A stretch of 64,000 bases of DNA from Azorinus chamasolen (lineage: Eukaryota > Mollusca > Bivalvia > Cardiida > Solecurtidae), in assembly GCA_963576725.1 (NCBI GenBank), contig OY755237.1, positions 62,284,979 through 62,348,978 of the forward strand. The letters run 5' to 3'. A program made the position numbers and the translations under genes. The notes below the pieces were generated by a model that saw only the letters and a program-made list of their open reading frames with translations, made no database searches and was not told the origin of the DNA. This document shows, piece after piece, positions 22,057 through 32,731 of the stretch (its first letter is position 1; every line of letters begins with the position of its first letter).

Positions 22057-22172
22057 TATCGTATGATGAAATGGCACTGAAGTGGGAAAGTGATGGTTTA
22101 TTTGCGTTAGTGTGGGTCCTTTCAGTAATGTGTCTATTTGCATAAGCAATTGTTTCGCAACAGTTATATTGA

Positions 22173-24086
22173 TGGAAAAGTAGTAAAATCAAGCAGGCAA
22201 AGCCACATACAAGACACAACCACCACCAAAACACCGATAGATAGCATGACACACACACACAACCACACACCCAAACGCACACTCACACACGAGATGAACA
22301 CAGAAAACACCAACAGACACACAAGAACTAGAGACAAACACTCCACACATGAACAAAATCACAAGCATAAAGACGTAAGGCAAACAAAAGGAAGGGTGAC
22401 AAAGAGAGTACCGCCTTGGCACGGTCAGTAGAAAAAAACACTACTGTGGGTTTGAACCGGTTTACGGACGTCCTAACCTCACACTTCTCTCGAAGTCACC
22501 CTAGCTTTACAAATAGTGTAAATAAAGGTATCCCCGTCGGACTTACCCACAACATAGACGACGGTGAACACAGGACAACATGTAAAACATAGCATAATAA
22601 CTGTGACAATCCGTCAAATATGTACTCAATGAATTTGCTGAAGTCAGAGCACCTGCAGGGGCGCCGTTATGGGCACGACAGGGAAAAAGTAATACATGAA
22701 TCTGGTAAGCTCATCCCGTATTTGTGTGTCATCGCGCAAGCAAAGAGGGAAGCGTAGCTACCGACTGTAAAAGGGTCGATAACCAAACATGCAGTGCGTT
22801 GCAATATAATGGGATCATAACCTTTTTTCTTAAATGTTTTAATGCGTTTTATAAACAAATCATGAAAATGGTTATGCCCCCGAATTTTGTAGATAACATT
22901 CCCATAAAAGTCTGGTTGAGAAATGCCTTGTTGCAGTAACGTCCGTAGATTGCATTTATATTTACTAATGAGTGGTAAATTTCGATAATAAAATTTGGAA
23001 AACCTTGCTTAAGAAGTTGATCAGTTATAACCAATTTACGACTGTTAAAATCTTCAAGCAAAGAATAGGCTCGGCAAACCGAATAAGTTGAGAAATATAA
23101 ACCCCATAAGATGTAGAACGGGGCACATCATCTCCATCTAGAAAAGGATAATTAACCATTTTAAAATTAAAATATTCTGTTTTATCGTATATCTTTTACG
23201 AAACTTTATCATTTGTAATTGAAATATTCAAATCTTAAAATGAAGCCATAATGTCAGATTGATTGGCTTTGTTTAAAGACAGTTCTTTTTGGGTAAATTG
23301 AAGAAATCATAGTTTCAAAATAAGGATTATCTAAATTCAAAATATCCTCTAAATACCTTGAAGTTTTATTAAAAGCATTAACAATATCGGTCTGTGTATA
23401 AGGTTTTAAGCTAAGCATAAAATACCTCTTATAGCAATACAAAAACAAATCTGCAACAAGAGGGGCTCAATTTGTACCCATGGGTATACCAACAACTTGA
23501 CGATATACATGTATAGTACCCCCATAACGCACAAATATATTATCTAAAAGAAAGGTAAGAGATCTACAAACATCAAGGCAAGTCCACATTGTGTAATGTT
23601 CTACTTCTGAATTCGAAAAGAATGAAAGTTGAACATTACAAGCAATAAACATTTTGTTTTCTCTGGCAAAGGTTTTTTCTATTAATTTAATCAGTTTATC
23701 CTTTATAAGATGGTGAGGTAGAGTAGTATAGAGTGTAGAGAAATCATAAGAGCTCAGTGAAGAAATGTTATACTGTTCATTTTCAAGTTTCGTTAAAACA
23801 TCATTAGAATATTTTATGGACCAAAAAACATTAATACCAGAATTTTCATATATTCTATCACAGTACCGTTTTACATTTTCTTTGATCGTAGTAAGACAGG
23901 ACGTCAAAAGTTTAGATATTTTAGTAGTGGTACAACAGCTAGAGTTGGCAATCAAACGCGCCTTATAAGGGTTTTTATGTAGTTTCGGAATCCAGTACAA
24001 AGTAGAAAGTTTATGTTGTTTTATGTTAGGACCAGACTTAAAATTATTGCACATTTTTACATGTTCCGAGACTATATCTTTTTCAA
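22173..24086 (-). mobile_element. retroelement insertion, absent from block B
   Basis: Block B reads continuously from CAACAGTTATATTGA to GATATAATTAACACAAAACAC (about 46315-46360), while block A has ~1.9 kb between the two. The insertion holds a degenerate reverse-transcriptase gene read leftward. At its 3' (left) end are CA-rich sequence and a CCGCCTTGGCACGGTCAG tail, which is shared with fragments at 16385-16605. I could not identify a clear target duplication. Confidence 0.75.
22667..24054 (-). pseudogene. degenerate reverse transcriptase (Penelope-like type suspected)
   Basis: Reading leftward from 24054, the frame carries STLYWIPKLHKNPYKARLIA (fingers), SYDFSTLYTTLPHH (palm motif A) and VGIPMGTN (motif B). 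A TGA at 23469-23467 follows where a cysteine codon is expected. The frame goes on with APLVADLFLYCYKRYF and SRYLEDILNLDN. The last corresponds to the catalytic YxDD box with the first D changed to E. Later pieces (YISQLIRFA, KGYDPIILQRTACL) are in shifted frames down to 22667. It therefore has several lesions and cannot encode an active enzyme. The motif style is common in bivalve and cnidarian retroelements. I lean to Penelope-like, but no GIY-YIG endonuclease was seen. Confidence 0.75.
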
Positions 24087-24244
24087 GTATAATATGATAG
24101 CATTAACACAAAGCACAATCTGTTAATAATAAGAATTCAGTCTTGTCTTCGGAAATATGGTAGCATTGTAATAGGCAATGGAAATATGGCTATCAATAAG
24201 GCAAGTACTTCAAAGTACCAGATACAATGAATCAAGCCAGAGAA

Positions 24245-24444
24245 NNNNNNNNNNNNNNNNNNNNNNNNNNNNNNNNNNNNNNNNNNNNNNNNNNNNNNNN
24301 NNNNNNNNNNNNNNNNNNNNNNNNNNNNNNNNNNNNNNNNNNNNNNNNNNNNNNNNNNNNNNNNNNNNNNNNNNNNNNNNNNNNNNNNNNNNNNNNNNNN
24401 NNNNNNNNNNNNNNNNNNNNNNNNNNNNNNNNNNNNNNNNNNNN
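24245..24444. other. assembly gap, 200 N
   Basis: Exactly 200 undetermined bases, a common placeholder length, so the true size is unknown. Open frames crossing it are meaningless. Confidence 0.98.
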
Positions 24445-24547
24445 TTGTTTTTTCTACCTATGTACATTTGCTGTTTCCTTGTGTTGCTGTTCGGGCGAGT
24501 GTTTGTTCTGTATGTGGTGTTTCCTGCATGACTCATTTTTGTACTTT
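24445..24547. repeat. repeat shared with 61030-61112
   Basis: From TTGTGTTGCTGTTCGGGCGA to TCATTTTTGTACTTT the two places differ at about one base over ~70. It is probably the end of a mobile element whose body is in the gap. Confidence 0.7.
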
Positions 24548-24937
24548 TAGGTTTTCGTTCAGTACTTGGCGTAAAGCTTATTAAGATTATATACAACATT
24601 TCAAACATATACAGCCAGAACAAAGGAAACATTATAATAGAAACAGAAAAGAAATTGCATTACTTATCTGGGCTGTTCACCAAAGGCTTTTGATGTTTCA
24701 TAATTTCTTAACCAACTCTATTTTTGCTATGCGTAGAACCTGTCTTAAGCGGCCATTAAAGCAAAATCTGAATCTGTTTCTAGAATAGGTGGTAGCTTAC
24801 TGCAAGACTGGGGCGATACAGGAAACTCCTATATGAGCATTCTGTATCACCTTTGCCCTGCATTAAGGAGTCACCTGTTTTAAAACTCCTATGATTAATA
24901 CATAAATAACTGTTTAAGACAGTTTATACCATAGGTA
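24546..24937 (+). repeat. 392-bp near-identical copy of 34996-35387
   Basis: Comparing base by base I find two substitutions in 392 positions and no indels. It includes a pg-b element at 24732-24931 (GTAGAACCTGTCTTAAGCGG). It directly follows the gap region. Confidence 0.9.
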
Positions 24938-25165
24938 CAGTACAAGCCACGCGGACTTTTTGTTTTCCGTTTTACCAGCGCGGACAAAATTATTTGAGAG
25001 CGGGTTTCCAGCACGGACAATTTTTATGGATCACCGCGGACAAATTCTGTGTCCACCGCGGACCGAAATTTACCCTACGGGATATTATCGCCGCCGAGCC
25101 ATCGCTGTCCGTGCTGATATCAGCGTGGATTGCGGGGCATCACCGCGGACACTACCTTTATGACT
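24938..25165. repeat. GC-rich GCGGAC repeat, inverted relative to 34021-34265
   Basis: GTACAAGCCACGCGGACTTT opens the stretch. GCGCGGACAAAA, CACCGCGGACAA and TGTCCGTGCTGATATCAGCG follow. The reverse complement matches 34021-34265, including GGAAAACAAAAAGTCCGCG. It is much richer in GC than its surroundings. Confidence 0.75.
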
Positions 25166-25559
25166 GGCAGTCGTTTAATCGATTTAGGTATAAATTATTT
25201 AGATAAGATATATACAAAAGCTTACATGTACATATAAATACACATGTGCATTTTTTTTCAACTGAAGAAACGCATATTGAATATACTGTCAGATCTAGAA
25301 TTCAAAATAAAATTAGATAGCATACGTATATAGATAGCCTTCTCCCAAAACCCGAGACTGAAACGGTTTCTTTCTGCTAAAACTACAATTTATAGTCAGA
25401 TTTTAACGATTACCAGACTGTAAATGCTCGAGAAAAAAGAAATAGATACAAAATATCAGCAGCAATTGTTTTCACAATCTGATTTTCAGAAAATGCGTAG
25501 CGCAGAGATTATAGATATCAGGAGCACTCGGTCATATTTTTTTCGACCCCACGCGCGTA
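25166..25559. other. no gene or clear repeat seen
   Basis: AT-rich DNA with no recognisable element. Confidence 0.4.
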
Positions 25560-25823
25560 TTAACCCTTTCCCTGTTCTACATGTGTTCCAAATTTAAATA
25601 CAAATGTACATGTACCTACTGAATATTCATGGACAACATAGTTATAATGAATTACGGAAGGTGGAGCATTGTATACATTTTAGGAAAGCAAATAAACAGA
25701 TCTATTAAATTCTATTAGCAAAGTGAGTAGACCCTGATCAGACGGTTCCTCTAGGAGCGGTCTGATCTAGGTCTATTCTCTTGACAAATGCGTGAAAACA
25801 GGTTTATATGAGGGAAAGGGTAA
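25560..25823. repeat. pB-a element, complete
   Basis: TTAACCCTTTCCCTGTTCTA at the left and GAGGGAAAGGGTAAA at the right. Core pair GAGTAGACCCTGATCAGACG / GGAGCGGTCTGATCTAGG. Confidence 0.85.
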
Positions 25824-25879
25824 AGGGGTGGAGAGTTGTATCCAACCATTATTTGTTGAAATACTTTTTTTTTTAAACC

Positions 25880-26096
25880 TTAACACTTTACTCCATAGTT
25901 TGTGTTCAGTATTGAAGACAGATGTTTGATTAAAACAGGCTGAATGGGACCATTTTCGTTTTTCTCAGCCTGCCGTCTACTGTGATATAGAAATATTTCT
26001 TATGGCGCATATTCATGAATGTATCAAGTGGAACTATTTTTGAGTGGAGGAATGGATTAACGCACTATAATGAGTACCTATGGAGTAAAGGGTTGA
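25880..26096. repeat. TTAA-class element with CTTTACTCCATAG ends
   Basis: TTAACACTTTACTCCATAG pairs with CTATGGAGTAAAGGGTTGA. The core differs from the other families (CAGGCTGAATGGGACC / TCTCAGCCTGCC). Confidence 0.65.
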
Positions 26097-26459
26097 ACTG
26101 GGTATCATTCGACGAAGAGATGCAAACAGTTGATTAAATAATTATAAAGTTCCAAACGCATCTACACTAATACACTGATACACCGCATCTACACTAATAA
26201 TCTATACTGTTACAGCTATTCTTGTTTGACCGACCATGTAGTGCAGCTACAAGATTTAATTTGATATCAGAATAAGATGAAAACTATTGTAGCTTATTGT
26301 ATTATAATTTATTTTGAAACGGCGCAAAGAAGTCGCCTGCATAAATCATTACTCTGTATAAATGAGCCACCTGAAATAACAGATAGCCAAATATTGGTAT
26401 GTCGTTGTCTTTCAGATGAGTTCAAAGCTGCGATCGTAATGTTATTCATTTAAGTCATA

Positions 26460-26575
26460 TTAACCCTTTTCATGCTAGTAGCATATATTGACGCAATTTA
26501 AAAACAGTGCAGACCCAGATCAGACAGCTCTTAGAGGCTGTATGATCAGGGTGTGCATTGGTTTCTTATAGGATC
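26460..26575. repeat. pB-a2 element, right side missing
   Basis: TTAACCCTTTTCATGC, then AACAGTGCAGACCCAGATCA and a core centre CTCTTAGAGG. The right arm is not found. Confidence 0.6.
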
Positions 26576-26677
26576 TGTCAAGCATAAATTGCCATTCGTC
26601 CTGGGGAAATTATTACTCCAATACCAATATAAAAGTTGAAATGATAGATAGTCATACGTAATCCATTCATATCTGCG

Positions 26678-26679
<2 letters not shown>

Positions 26680-26715
<36 letters not shown>

Positions 26716-26893
26716 GGGGGAGAGAGAGAGACACACACACAGAGACAGAGACAGAAAGAGAGACACACAGAGAGACAGATAGATAGGGACAGACAGACAG
26801 ACAGACAGACAGAGAGGGAGAGTAAGAGGTGGAAGAGACGGACACAGAGAGAGGGGGAGAGAGAGAGACGGGGGAGAGAGAGATTTTGACGTC
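26680..26893. repeat. (GA)n, (CA)n and (GACA)n microsatellite
   Basis: Purine-rich dinucleotide and tetranucleotide runs explain the long apparent open frames here. Confidence 0.95.
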
Positions 26894-27309
26894 CCTTCTG
26901 GCCTTGTGATTGCGTATCATTGTAAATGTTTATTTGGGGAGAGGACTTCTTAGAAACAACAACAATTGTACACAGAGAGAGGGACAGGGACGGTGAGGAA
27001 ATATATTATGGGCTTATTAATTATGTATCAGACAATAACCAAGTCTAAAACATGATAAATATTTCATTTTCATACAGTGCCCCTGTATTGATTCACAGGT
27101 GCTCGTAGCATGCTATGTATCCACGACAACAACAGACAAATTCAATATAACTGGTCTATAAGGCCTTGTTCGATCTGATAGCATGGATGGATATCTTGTA
27201 TTAACAATTTCTTAAAATAATACTTACATGTAAAATAACATTGACTGGTTTTAAACCTAACGTCAAACCCTCACCGACATCAATTTCAAGCTTATAGAAA
27301 TTGTTTTAT
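26894..27309. other. no gene or clear repeat seen
   Basis: Nothing recognised. Confidence 0.4.
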
Positions 27310-27564
27310 TTAACATTTCCCTGTTCTATGTTTATTCAAAATTTCAATACTTACTGAATATTCATGGACAAAAATAGTTATAAATGAAATATGGAAAGGG
27401 GGGGGGGGGCATTGCAGCTATTTAACAAAGCAAAGAAATATATCTATCAAATTCTATTAGCAAACAGAGTAGACCCTGGTCAGACGGCTCCTCTAAGAGG
27501 TCAGAGAAGACCCTTCTCTGTTTGCAATTGCGTGAAAACACGTTCATATGAGGGAAAGGGTTAA
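27310..27564. repeat. pB-a element
   Basis: TTAACATTTCCCTGTTCTATG to GAGGGAAAGGGTTAA. A G10 tract has grown at about 27400, and the right half of the core is partly deleted (CTCCTCTAAGAGGTCAG). Confidence 0.85.
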
Positions 27565-28383
27565 AGTACAATATGAAGAAATTTTGAATACATAATACCC
27601 ATTCATTCTATATTTAATATTGTGGGAAATATAGATGGCCGCTCATCAATTATGAAAAGCAATATCAATTATTGGTGATTGACACGCCTATAGGTGACAG
27701 TTGATTGGATTATGTCTTTTCAATGGGTGGGTCTTAAAGATACTGAACCAATGAGCTGTGACATCTTGATAGTAGCAAAAGAGCGGAAATACCCGATGGT
27801 CTTTCTTTAAAGTTGTCGGAAATTTATTGATGACCAAATAATTAACACAATGATGACCATAAATCAATGACCCCCTGCGCTGAAACACCAAGGTAGTTTC
27901 CGTACATTGTAGAGCACGCAAAGCGATCATTGTTTTAATGTATGACCAAAACATTTGACCCTTATTATACTGAATTATCGTCCGCTTAAAAAATGTAGTC
28001 TGCAAAATAAATGAAATAAGCATTGCTTTAGTTCGTTGAAAACAAACAGAAAAATGAGAGTCAGACATATTTGACCCTAGTAACACTCTGGGGAACTCAT
28101 CATCTGTTCAGTATACAAACTGTTTGTAAATATTAAGGAAGCCACGCTCGGCGGGCTAAGGGTTGATCTGCATATTTTTTTTTAAACTTTCAGGGTCCTA
28201 TAGAGAATGTCCAAGTTACCTACATTTATTATGCTGAAATAATTTGCTTTTAAAAATGTTTTTTGTTTTCTTACCGGGTTTCCTTCCTTCTAAAATAAAA
28301 ATCGACTAAATTTTGTTTCCGCGTAAAACATCGAATTAGTGTTAGTGTATCATTTTCAAAGGCAAGTGACTGCTTAATGCGGT
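27565..28383. other. no recognised gene; 132-codon minus ORF
   Basis: The minus frame at 27688-28086 is the longest unexplained open frame outside repeats. It shows no signal peptide, repeated motif or known domain, and no splice context convinced me. Confidence 0.3.
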
Positions 28384-28590
28384 GTGCGGAAAAATGCAAC
28401 TGGAAAAAAACTGCCACCGGAAAAAATGCCACTGGAAAAAATGCCACCCTGATTTGGAAAAATGCCATTGGAATATATGCCACTGGAAGAAATGCCACCC
28501 TTTTTTCAAAATTATATTTTATCCTTTTTTAAGGCCCCAAATAGGGGGCAAAGGTCCGGGGGCAAGTGTCCGGGGGTCAAATGTCCGTAA
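28384..28590. repeat. short tandem repeats AAATGCCACTGGAAAA and GTCCGGGGGCAA
   Basis: 28384-28502 holds about seven variants of a 16-base unit AAATGCCACYGGAAAA. 28545-28590 holds GTCCGGGGGCAAGTGTCCGG. The plus-strand translation is rich in His and Cys only because of the unit. Confidence 0.8.
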
Positions 28591-28649
28591 ATCGAAATGC
28601 CGATATCATGAATATTTATTAAATTTATTTTTAAAATAGCTTATGTACT

Positions 28650-28790
28650 GAGGCTGATTTGGTGTTGGAACAAAACTATAGAGTTAGATTCAACATAAAT
28701 TCATAAACAAACAGAATACCCTGATCAGACGGTTTCTATAAGAGCCATCGTATCCGTGTCTACTCTGTTTGCAAGCACGTGAAAAGCGTC
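28650..28790. repeat. pB-a element, partial
   Basis: The core AAACAGAATACCCTGATCAG and GTGTCTACTCTGTTTGCAAG are present; the TTAA ends are not. Confidence 0.65.
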
Positions 28791-28886
28791 GATGCTCTCA
28801 GAGATTTTTTACTTCTGTTGCCGGGTCATGTCAGACGTGCGGATCTCTAGCTGAAGCGTAACCTAAAGTTTGGTTGTCGGTGGGTT

Positions 28887-29140
28887 TCAACCATTTCCCT
28901 GTTTAATATTTATGTCGGAAAAGATGACATCATGCTATTTATAAGTTGATTTTTATAATGGTGTAGGTACGCGGTCCATGACTTTTCTTGGTACTTGTAG
29001 AAAATGTAGAGTCAGATCTTATATAATTTCACAAGTAAACAGAGCTGGTCCCGATCATACGACTCCAATAGGCGCCTTCAGATCTTGGTCTACTCTGTTT
29101 GCAAAGGCATGGACATTGTTTATATATGGTAAAGGGATAA
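28887..29140. repeat. pB-a2 element
   Basis: TCAACCATTTCCCTGTTTAA to TATGGTAAAGGGATAA, core AAACAGAGCTGGTCCCGATC. Both TTAA ends have mutated by one base. A second core fragment follows at 29140-29205. Confidence 0.75.
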
Positions 29141-29286
29141 GCAAACAGAACAGACTCCTGGTCAAACAGCTTTTATTTAAGAAATCTGATCTGAGTCTTA
29201 TCATTTAAGAGTTTTAAATTAATAAACATAGTTTTATGAATTGTATAACTATGAAAACATTCTTGTAATTCTGTTACTTTTGCTGA

Positions 29287-29515
29287 TTAACCCTTTCCCT
29301 GTTCAGTATTCATGTAAGAAATAATGATATCATGAATATTTATAAGCTAATGTTTTGAATGGCATTTGTAGACAAGATTGTTTTGATGTTGGTAGAAATT
29401 GTAGAGTCGGGCCTATTACAATTCCATAAATAAACTGAGTAGGCCCAGATCATGCGTATGATCTGGGACTACGCTGTTTGCAAATGCTTGAAAACACGTT
29501 TATATTAGAGAAAGT
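29287..29515. repeat. pB-a2 element
   Basis: TTAACCCTTTCCCTGTTCAG, then CATGTAAGAAATAATGATAT and the core GAGTAGGCCCAGATCATGC. The right terminus is decayed (AGAGAAAGTTT). Confidence 0.75.
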
Positions 29516-30344
29516 TTGTATTTTAAGGTGGAATGGCCCGTCATTGTTTAACTGTAGATTCCATTCATTATATAAGACCTAACTTAGCTATTTGATTTTG
29601 AATAATACACAGTGAAGACCCTGGTCAGATGGTTGCTTTTTGAGCCAACTTGTCTGGTTCTACAGTGTTCAAATGTCAGTAGTTTTATTTCCCGCATTTA
29701 ACAATACAAACTGTTTGTTTTATATACTGAAAATGATTTGTGTTAGGCAGATGGAGACTATATTATTATATTACTTACTCAGCCTAAATACATGTATGCT
29801 GTAATTTACTAGCTAGACATAAGAAAATAGTAACGATCAAAGGTGCAAGATGGTCACTAAATCCCCTAATTTCTCAGCAGGGGGCAAGGGTCAGTGTCAC
29901 ACATCTGCCATCTATCACCCACTGTCAACAAAGTTATGAATTATTACGCAACAGGAAAGCGTGTAATGAAACCGAACTACCTAACAATGTGCCAATTGTC
30001 TAAAGTTATGATTTGTTAAACAGTTTCCCGAAAAATAGAAGATAACTATGCTTTGACTAATTAGATCTATGGCTAAGCATAATTAAACCCTACCGATTAA
30101 AACCAGTTAGATTATTGCGAATTCTAGTTCTAAAGACAGTTTAGATTGATATGATCTAGATCTATACTAAAATACTTTTACTAGATCTGATATGGTACTT
30201 TACAGTAGCCAGAAAGAAGACATTTTACAACACATAAATGAACGCCGTGAGACTGTACATGTATATCTTAATATCTAGATCTTATTAAAACAAAACGAGA
30301 TTTAAAATTCTAAATACTGTTGATCTAAATTATTCAACGCGTGT
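29516..30344. other. no gene; one hairpin fragment
   Basis: 29605-29665 has CAGTGAAGACCCTGGTCAGA and CTGGTTCTACAGTG, a decayed TTAA-class core. Otherwise AT-rich DNA. Confidence 0.4.
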
Positions 30345-31095
30345 ATCACAATAGCCCCTCACTACAAAAGCCCCTCTTGCAAAAGCCCCTCACCAAAATG
30401 GTCAAGGTTTACAAAAGCCCCTCACAAAAAACAATACTAACATTAATTGAACTTTAAGTGCTTTGTTAAGTGTACTTTTAAAAGGAGTGTTCTAATAACC
30501 TTACTTAACGAATCTTTATAAGCTTGTCATTGAGCAAACAGGGTAGATCCAGATCAGATTGCTCAGTATTTTGATTTTGGTCTACTCTGTTTGAAATTTA
30601 AGAAAGTTAAGGAATTAGAAAATGGAAAAAGTTTGTGTTTAAGTTAATTTGGGTAATATTATAATAATTTATAAATAAATGGCTAATATTACATCATCCA
30701 TAGCTATTGGATCTATATTAACTGTCACAAAGCAAACATGGTTGAACTAGATCATATAGCTTTAGATTTGATTTGGGTCTACCCTGTTTGAAATAAATAT
30801 AAGGAATCTCCTCCTTGTGATCTACAATGTTTACTTTTATAAGTATAGAGTGTGCTAATTACCTTACTTAATGAATCTTTATAAACTGGTCATTCAGCAA
30901 ACAGGGTAGATCCAGATAGCTGTAATTTTGATTTTGGTCCACTTTGTCCAAATATTTGAAGTATAATGATTAATTAACAAAAATAGTGGGGGGCTTTTGT
31001 AAGCCTTGGCCATTTTAGTGAGGGGCTTTTGATCGAGGGGCTTCTGTAGTGAGGGGCTTTTAGATGAGGAGCTTTTGTAGTAAAGGGCTTTTGAG
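30345..31095. mobile_element. foldback-type element with GCCCCTCAC-repeat arms
   Basis: The left arm (30350-30425) holds four variants of AAAAGCCCCTCAC plus AAAATGGTCAAGG. The right arm (about 30985-31095) has the complementary GTGAGGGGCTTTT units and CCTTGGCCATTTT. Inside, 30478-30600 and 30838-30955 are direct repeats (ACCTTACTTAA, GCAAACAGGGTAGATCCAGA). Arms made of short tandem units are typical of foldback transposons. No transposase frame. Confidence 0.65.
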
Positions 31096-31347
31096 TGTAC
31101 CCCTATTCGACATATGAGGCATGTCCAACACATAAATAAGAATGTCTTCCATTTCAAAGAAAGGCCAGATCATGGGATCTTTTTTCCAAAGTTCAGCTGG
31201 TAATGTATAGGGCGTTCCTGAAGGCCGATTCATTCCAGCTTCTTGTTGTACATTGTATCTACCTTCGGTATACGGACAGTTTCTCTCTAGGACATTTGTT
31301 CTCCTATTTGGGCATGGGAGGATATGGCTGACATTTGTCCCCTTCAA
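31096..31347 (-). other. unidentified exon-like stretch
   Basis: The minus frame is open for about 80 codons with protein-like content (TNVLERNCPYTEGRYNVQQE, ELWKKDPMIWPFFEMEDILI), ending where the foldback arm begins. It could be an exon remnant of a host gene or a mobile element. No family was recognised. Confidence 0.3.
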
Positions 31348-31933
31348 ATTTTATTTTATTTTACTTGCTCTACTTGCTCGCAAAGGATAAAAAAGAAAAT
31401 ACCTACATTGTTCTAAAAACGGACGGTTGTTTACACAGGAAATCGGTAATGCAGAAAGAGTACGGAGCTTTTTAAATTACTTCAATTCTGCAATTAGCTG
31501 TCATCTGTTTTAAACGATCGTCAAATCAACATTTTTAAGAATGGTTGTTTACAATCGCCGCCCCTTAACCGATAATCTTTCTAAACCGATATTGGAGCTA
31601 CATGTATCCTGTGTTTAGTTACCACCTTTTTTAAATGACAGCCAATTCAACTGTTTTGAATTGTTATTTTACTTCGCTACACCGGTTTGAGAACCTCTCT
31701 AATCAGGTCATTTTCTCGGTATGGTCACAGGGTTCGTTTTATAAGGTTTTGCAGTAATTTTGTTATTATCAGGGGCAGTTACATTTTTAACGCATCGAAT
31801 ATTAGACCACCGGCTTACTTTAAAACTAGAAATTGGCATTTAAATTAAGAAATATGCTTTTAAAAAGAAAGAAAGTTGGCGTACATGTATGAGAGATATA
31901 TTTTGCTGTACGTATTTATTAATAAATGATAAC
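31348..31933. other. no gene; decayed TA/CAGT-class pieces
   Basis: 31430-31520 contains a weak pg-b core (GGTAATGCAGAAAGAG / TTCAATTCTGCAATTAGC). Nothing else. Confidence 0.4.
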
Positions 31934-32190
31934 TACAGTATTACCTCTGCAAAGCAACACTCTGGGGGATATAAACTTCTGTATTGTCGTTGTAGAGAGG
32001 TTGTTGCTCATCGGAGTTACATGGCAAATCTCTCTCAAGAGACAACCCAGTAAGGAATACATGGGATCTTTTGAATACAAGTGGCCGCTTAATGCAGGAC
32101 AAAAATACTTTTATCCTGCATTAATCTGCCACCTGTCTTATAACAGACATTTTATTTGTACATGTATCGATGTAGAGAGGTTCCACTGTA
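31934..32190. repeat. TA/CAGT-class hairpin element
   Basis: TACAGTATTACCTCTGCAA and GATGTAGAGAGGTTCCACTGTA bound it. Core GTGGCCGCTTAATGCAGGAC / CCTGCATTAATCTGCCACC. The end outline (CTCTCTACA) resembles the element at 2602-2966. Confidence 0.7.
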
Positions 32191-32259
32191 AGTTTTGGGG
32201 ATTCATTTAAAGTGTTGTTGAAAGGAGGTGTTTGCTGTAATCTGTACTGTATGCTATAA

Positions 32260-32731
32260 ACCCCTTCACTGTCATTATGACGTAATAATCCACTAAAATA
32301 GTCACTGTCAAATCATTGTCTGCTTACATGTTTCATCTACTTTTCTTTAAAAAAAAATTATGATAGTTTTTACTTAATTCTTTCCTCCATAAATACTCCT
32401 TTCTACGCCTCAGTAAAAGTCACCTGTTGAAACCAATGTGATAAAAAGAGCATTTGCTCCTACACGTATAGGAGTATATGCTCTATTTAACACAATGGTT
32501 TCAAATTACAAAATTCTAAAAACAATAATTTTATCTACTTAATGCTCCTTTTCGGTAGATTTATTCAAAGAAGTTGGATCCAAATTGAGCCTACATGTAT
32601 GGAGGAATGGGTCTTAGAAACTTTAATATAAGTGTCAAATGGTTTGGATCCTTATCAGACGCGGCGTCTGATCAGGATCCAAACTGTTTGCAAACATTAG
32701 AGTTTTCAAGTTTGACATGGAAGGGTTTAAT
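32260..32731. repeat. pB-b element interrupted by pB-d
   Basis: Left arm AACCCCTTCACTGTCATTATG (32267 on), right part with GTCAAATGGTTTGGATCCTT and TGACATGGAAGGGTTTAA. Between them lies a pB-d copy. The left-arm assignment rests on position and the AACCCCTTCACTG end only. Confidence 0.5.
32374..32616. repeat. pB-d element nested in pB-b
   Basis: TTAATTCTTTCCTCCATAA to TGGAGGAATGGGTCTTAG. Core AAAGAGCATTTGCTCCTACA and its complement. Confidence 0.75.

Larger units (their letters stand above)
18160..24240 (+). repeat. segmental duplication block A
   Basis: The block aligns in the same orientation with 40705-46470. Shared landmarks in order are a CCCCCTCCAATACC stretch, a pg-c element, a TTTGAGAARCTATGG stretch, a pg-e element, both gene exons, a pB-a2 element and a tail with TTAATAATAAGAATTCAGTC. 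Block A alone carries the 22173-24086 retroelement and the truncated pB-c. Block B alone carries pB-c at 40970, the 41729-42221 element, pB-a at 42475 and pB-d in the intron. Confidence 0.85.

Noticed and set aside
24178..24632. Open frames crossing the N gap on both strands
   Set aside because: They are open only because undetermined bases contain no stops.
26546..26920. Ser/Leu/Val-rich minus ORF
   Set aside because: Translation of a GA/CA microsatellite.
27688..28086. 132-codon minus ORF as a gene
   Set aside because: No motif, signal peptide or splice context. Such a length occurs by chance in 64 kb.
28382..28639. His/Cys-rich metal-binding-like peptide
   Set aside because: Composition comes from the 16-base AAATGCCACTGGAAAA repeat; the frame has no other support.
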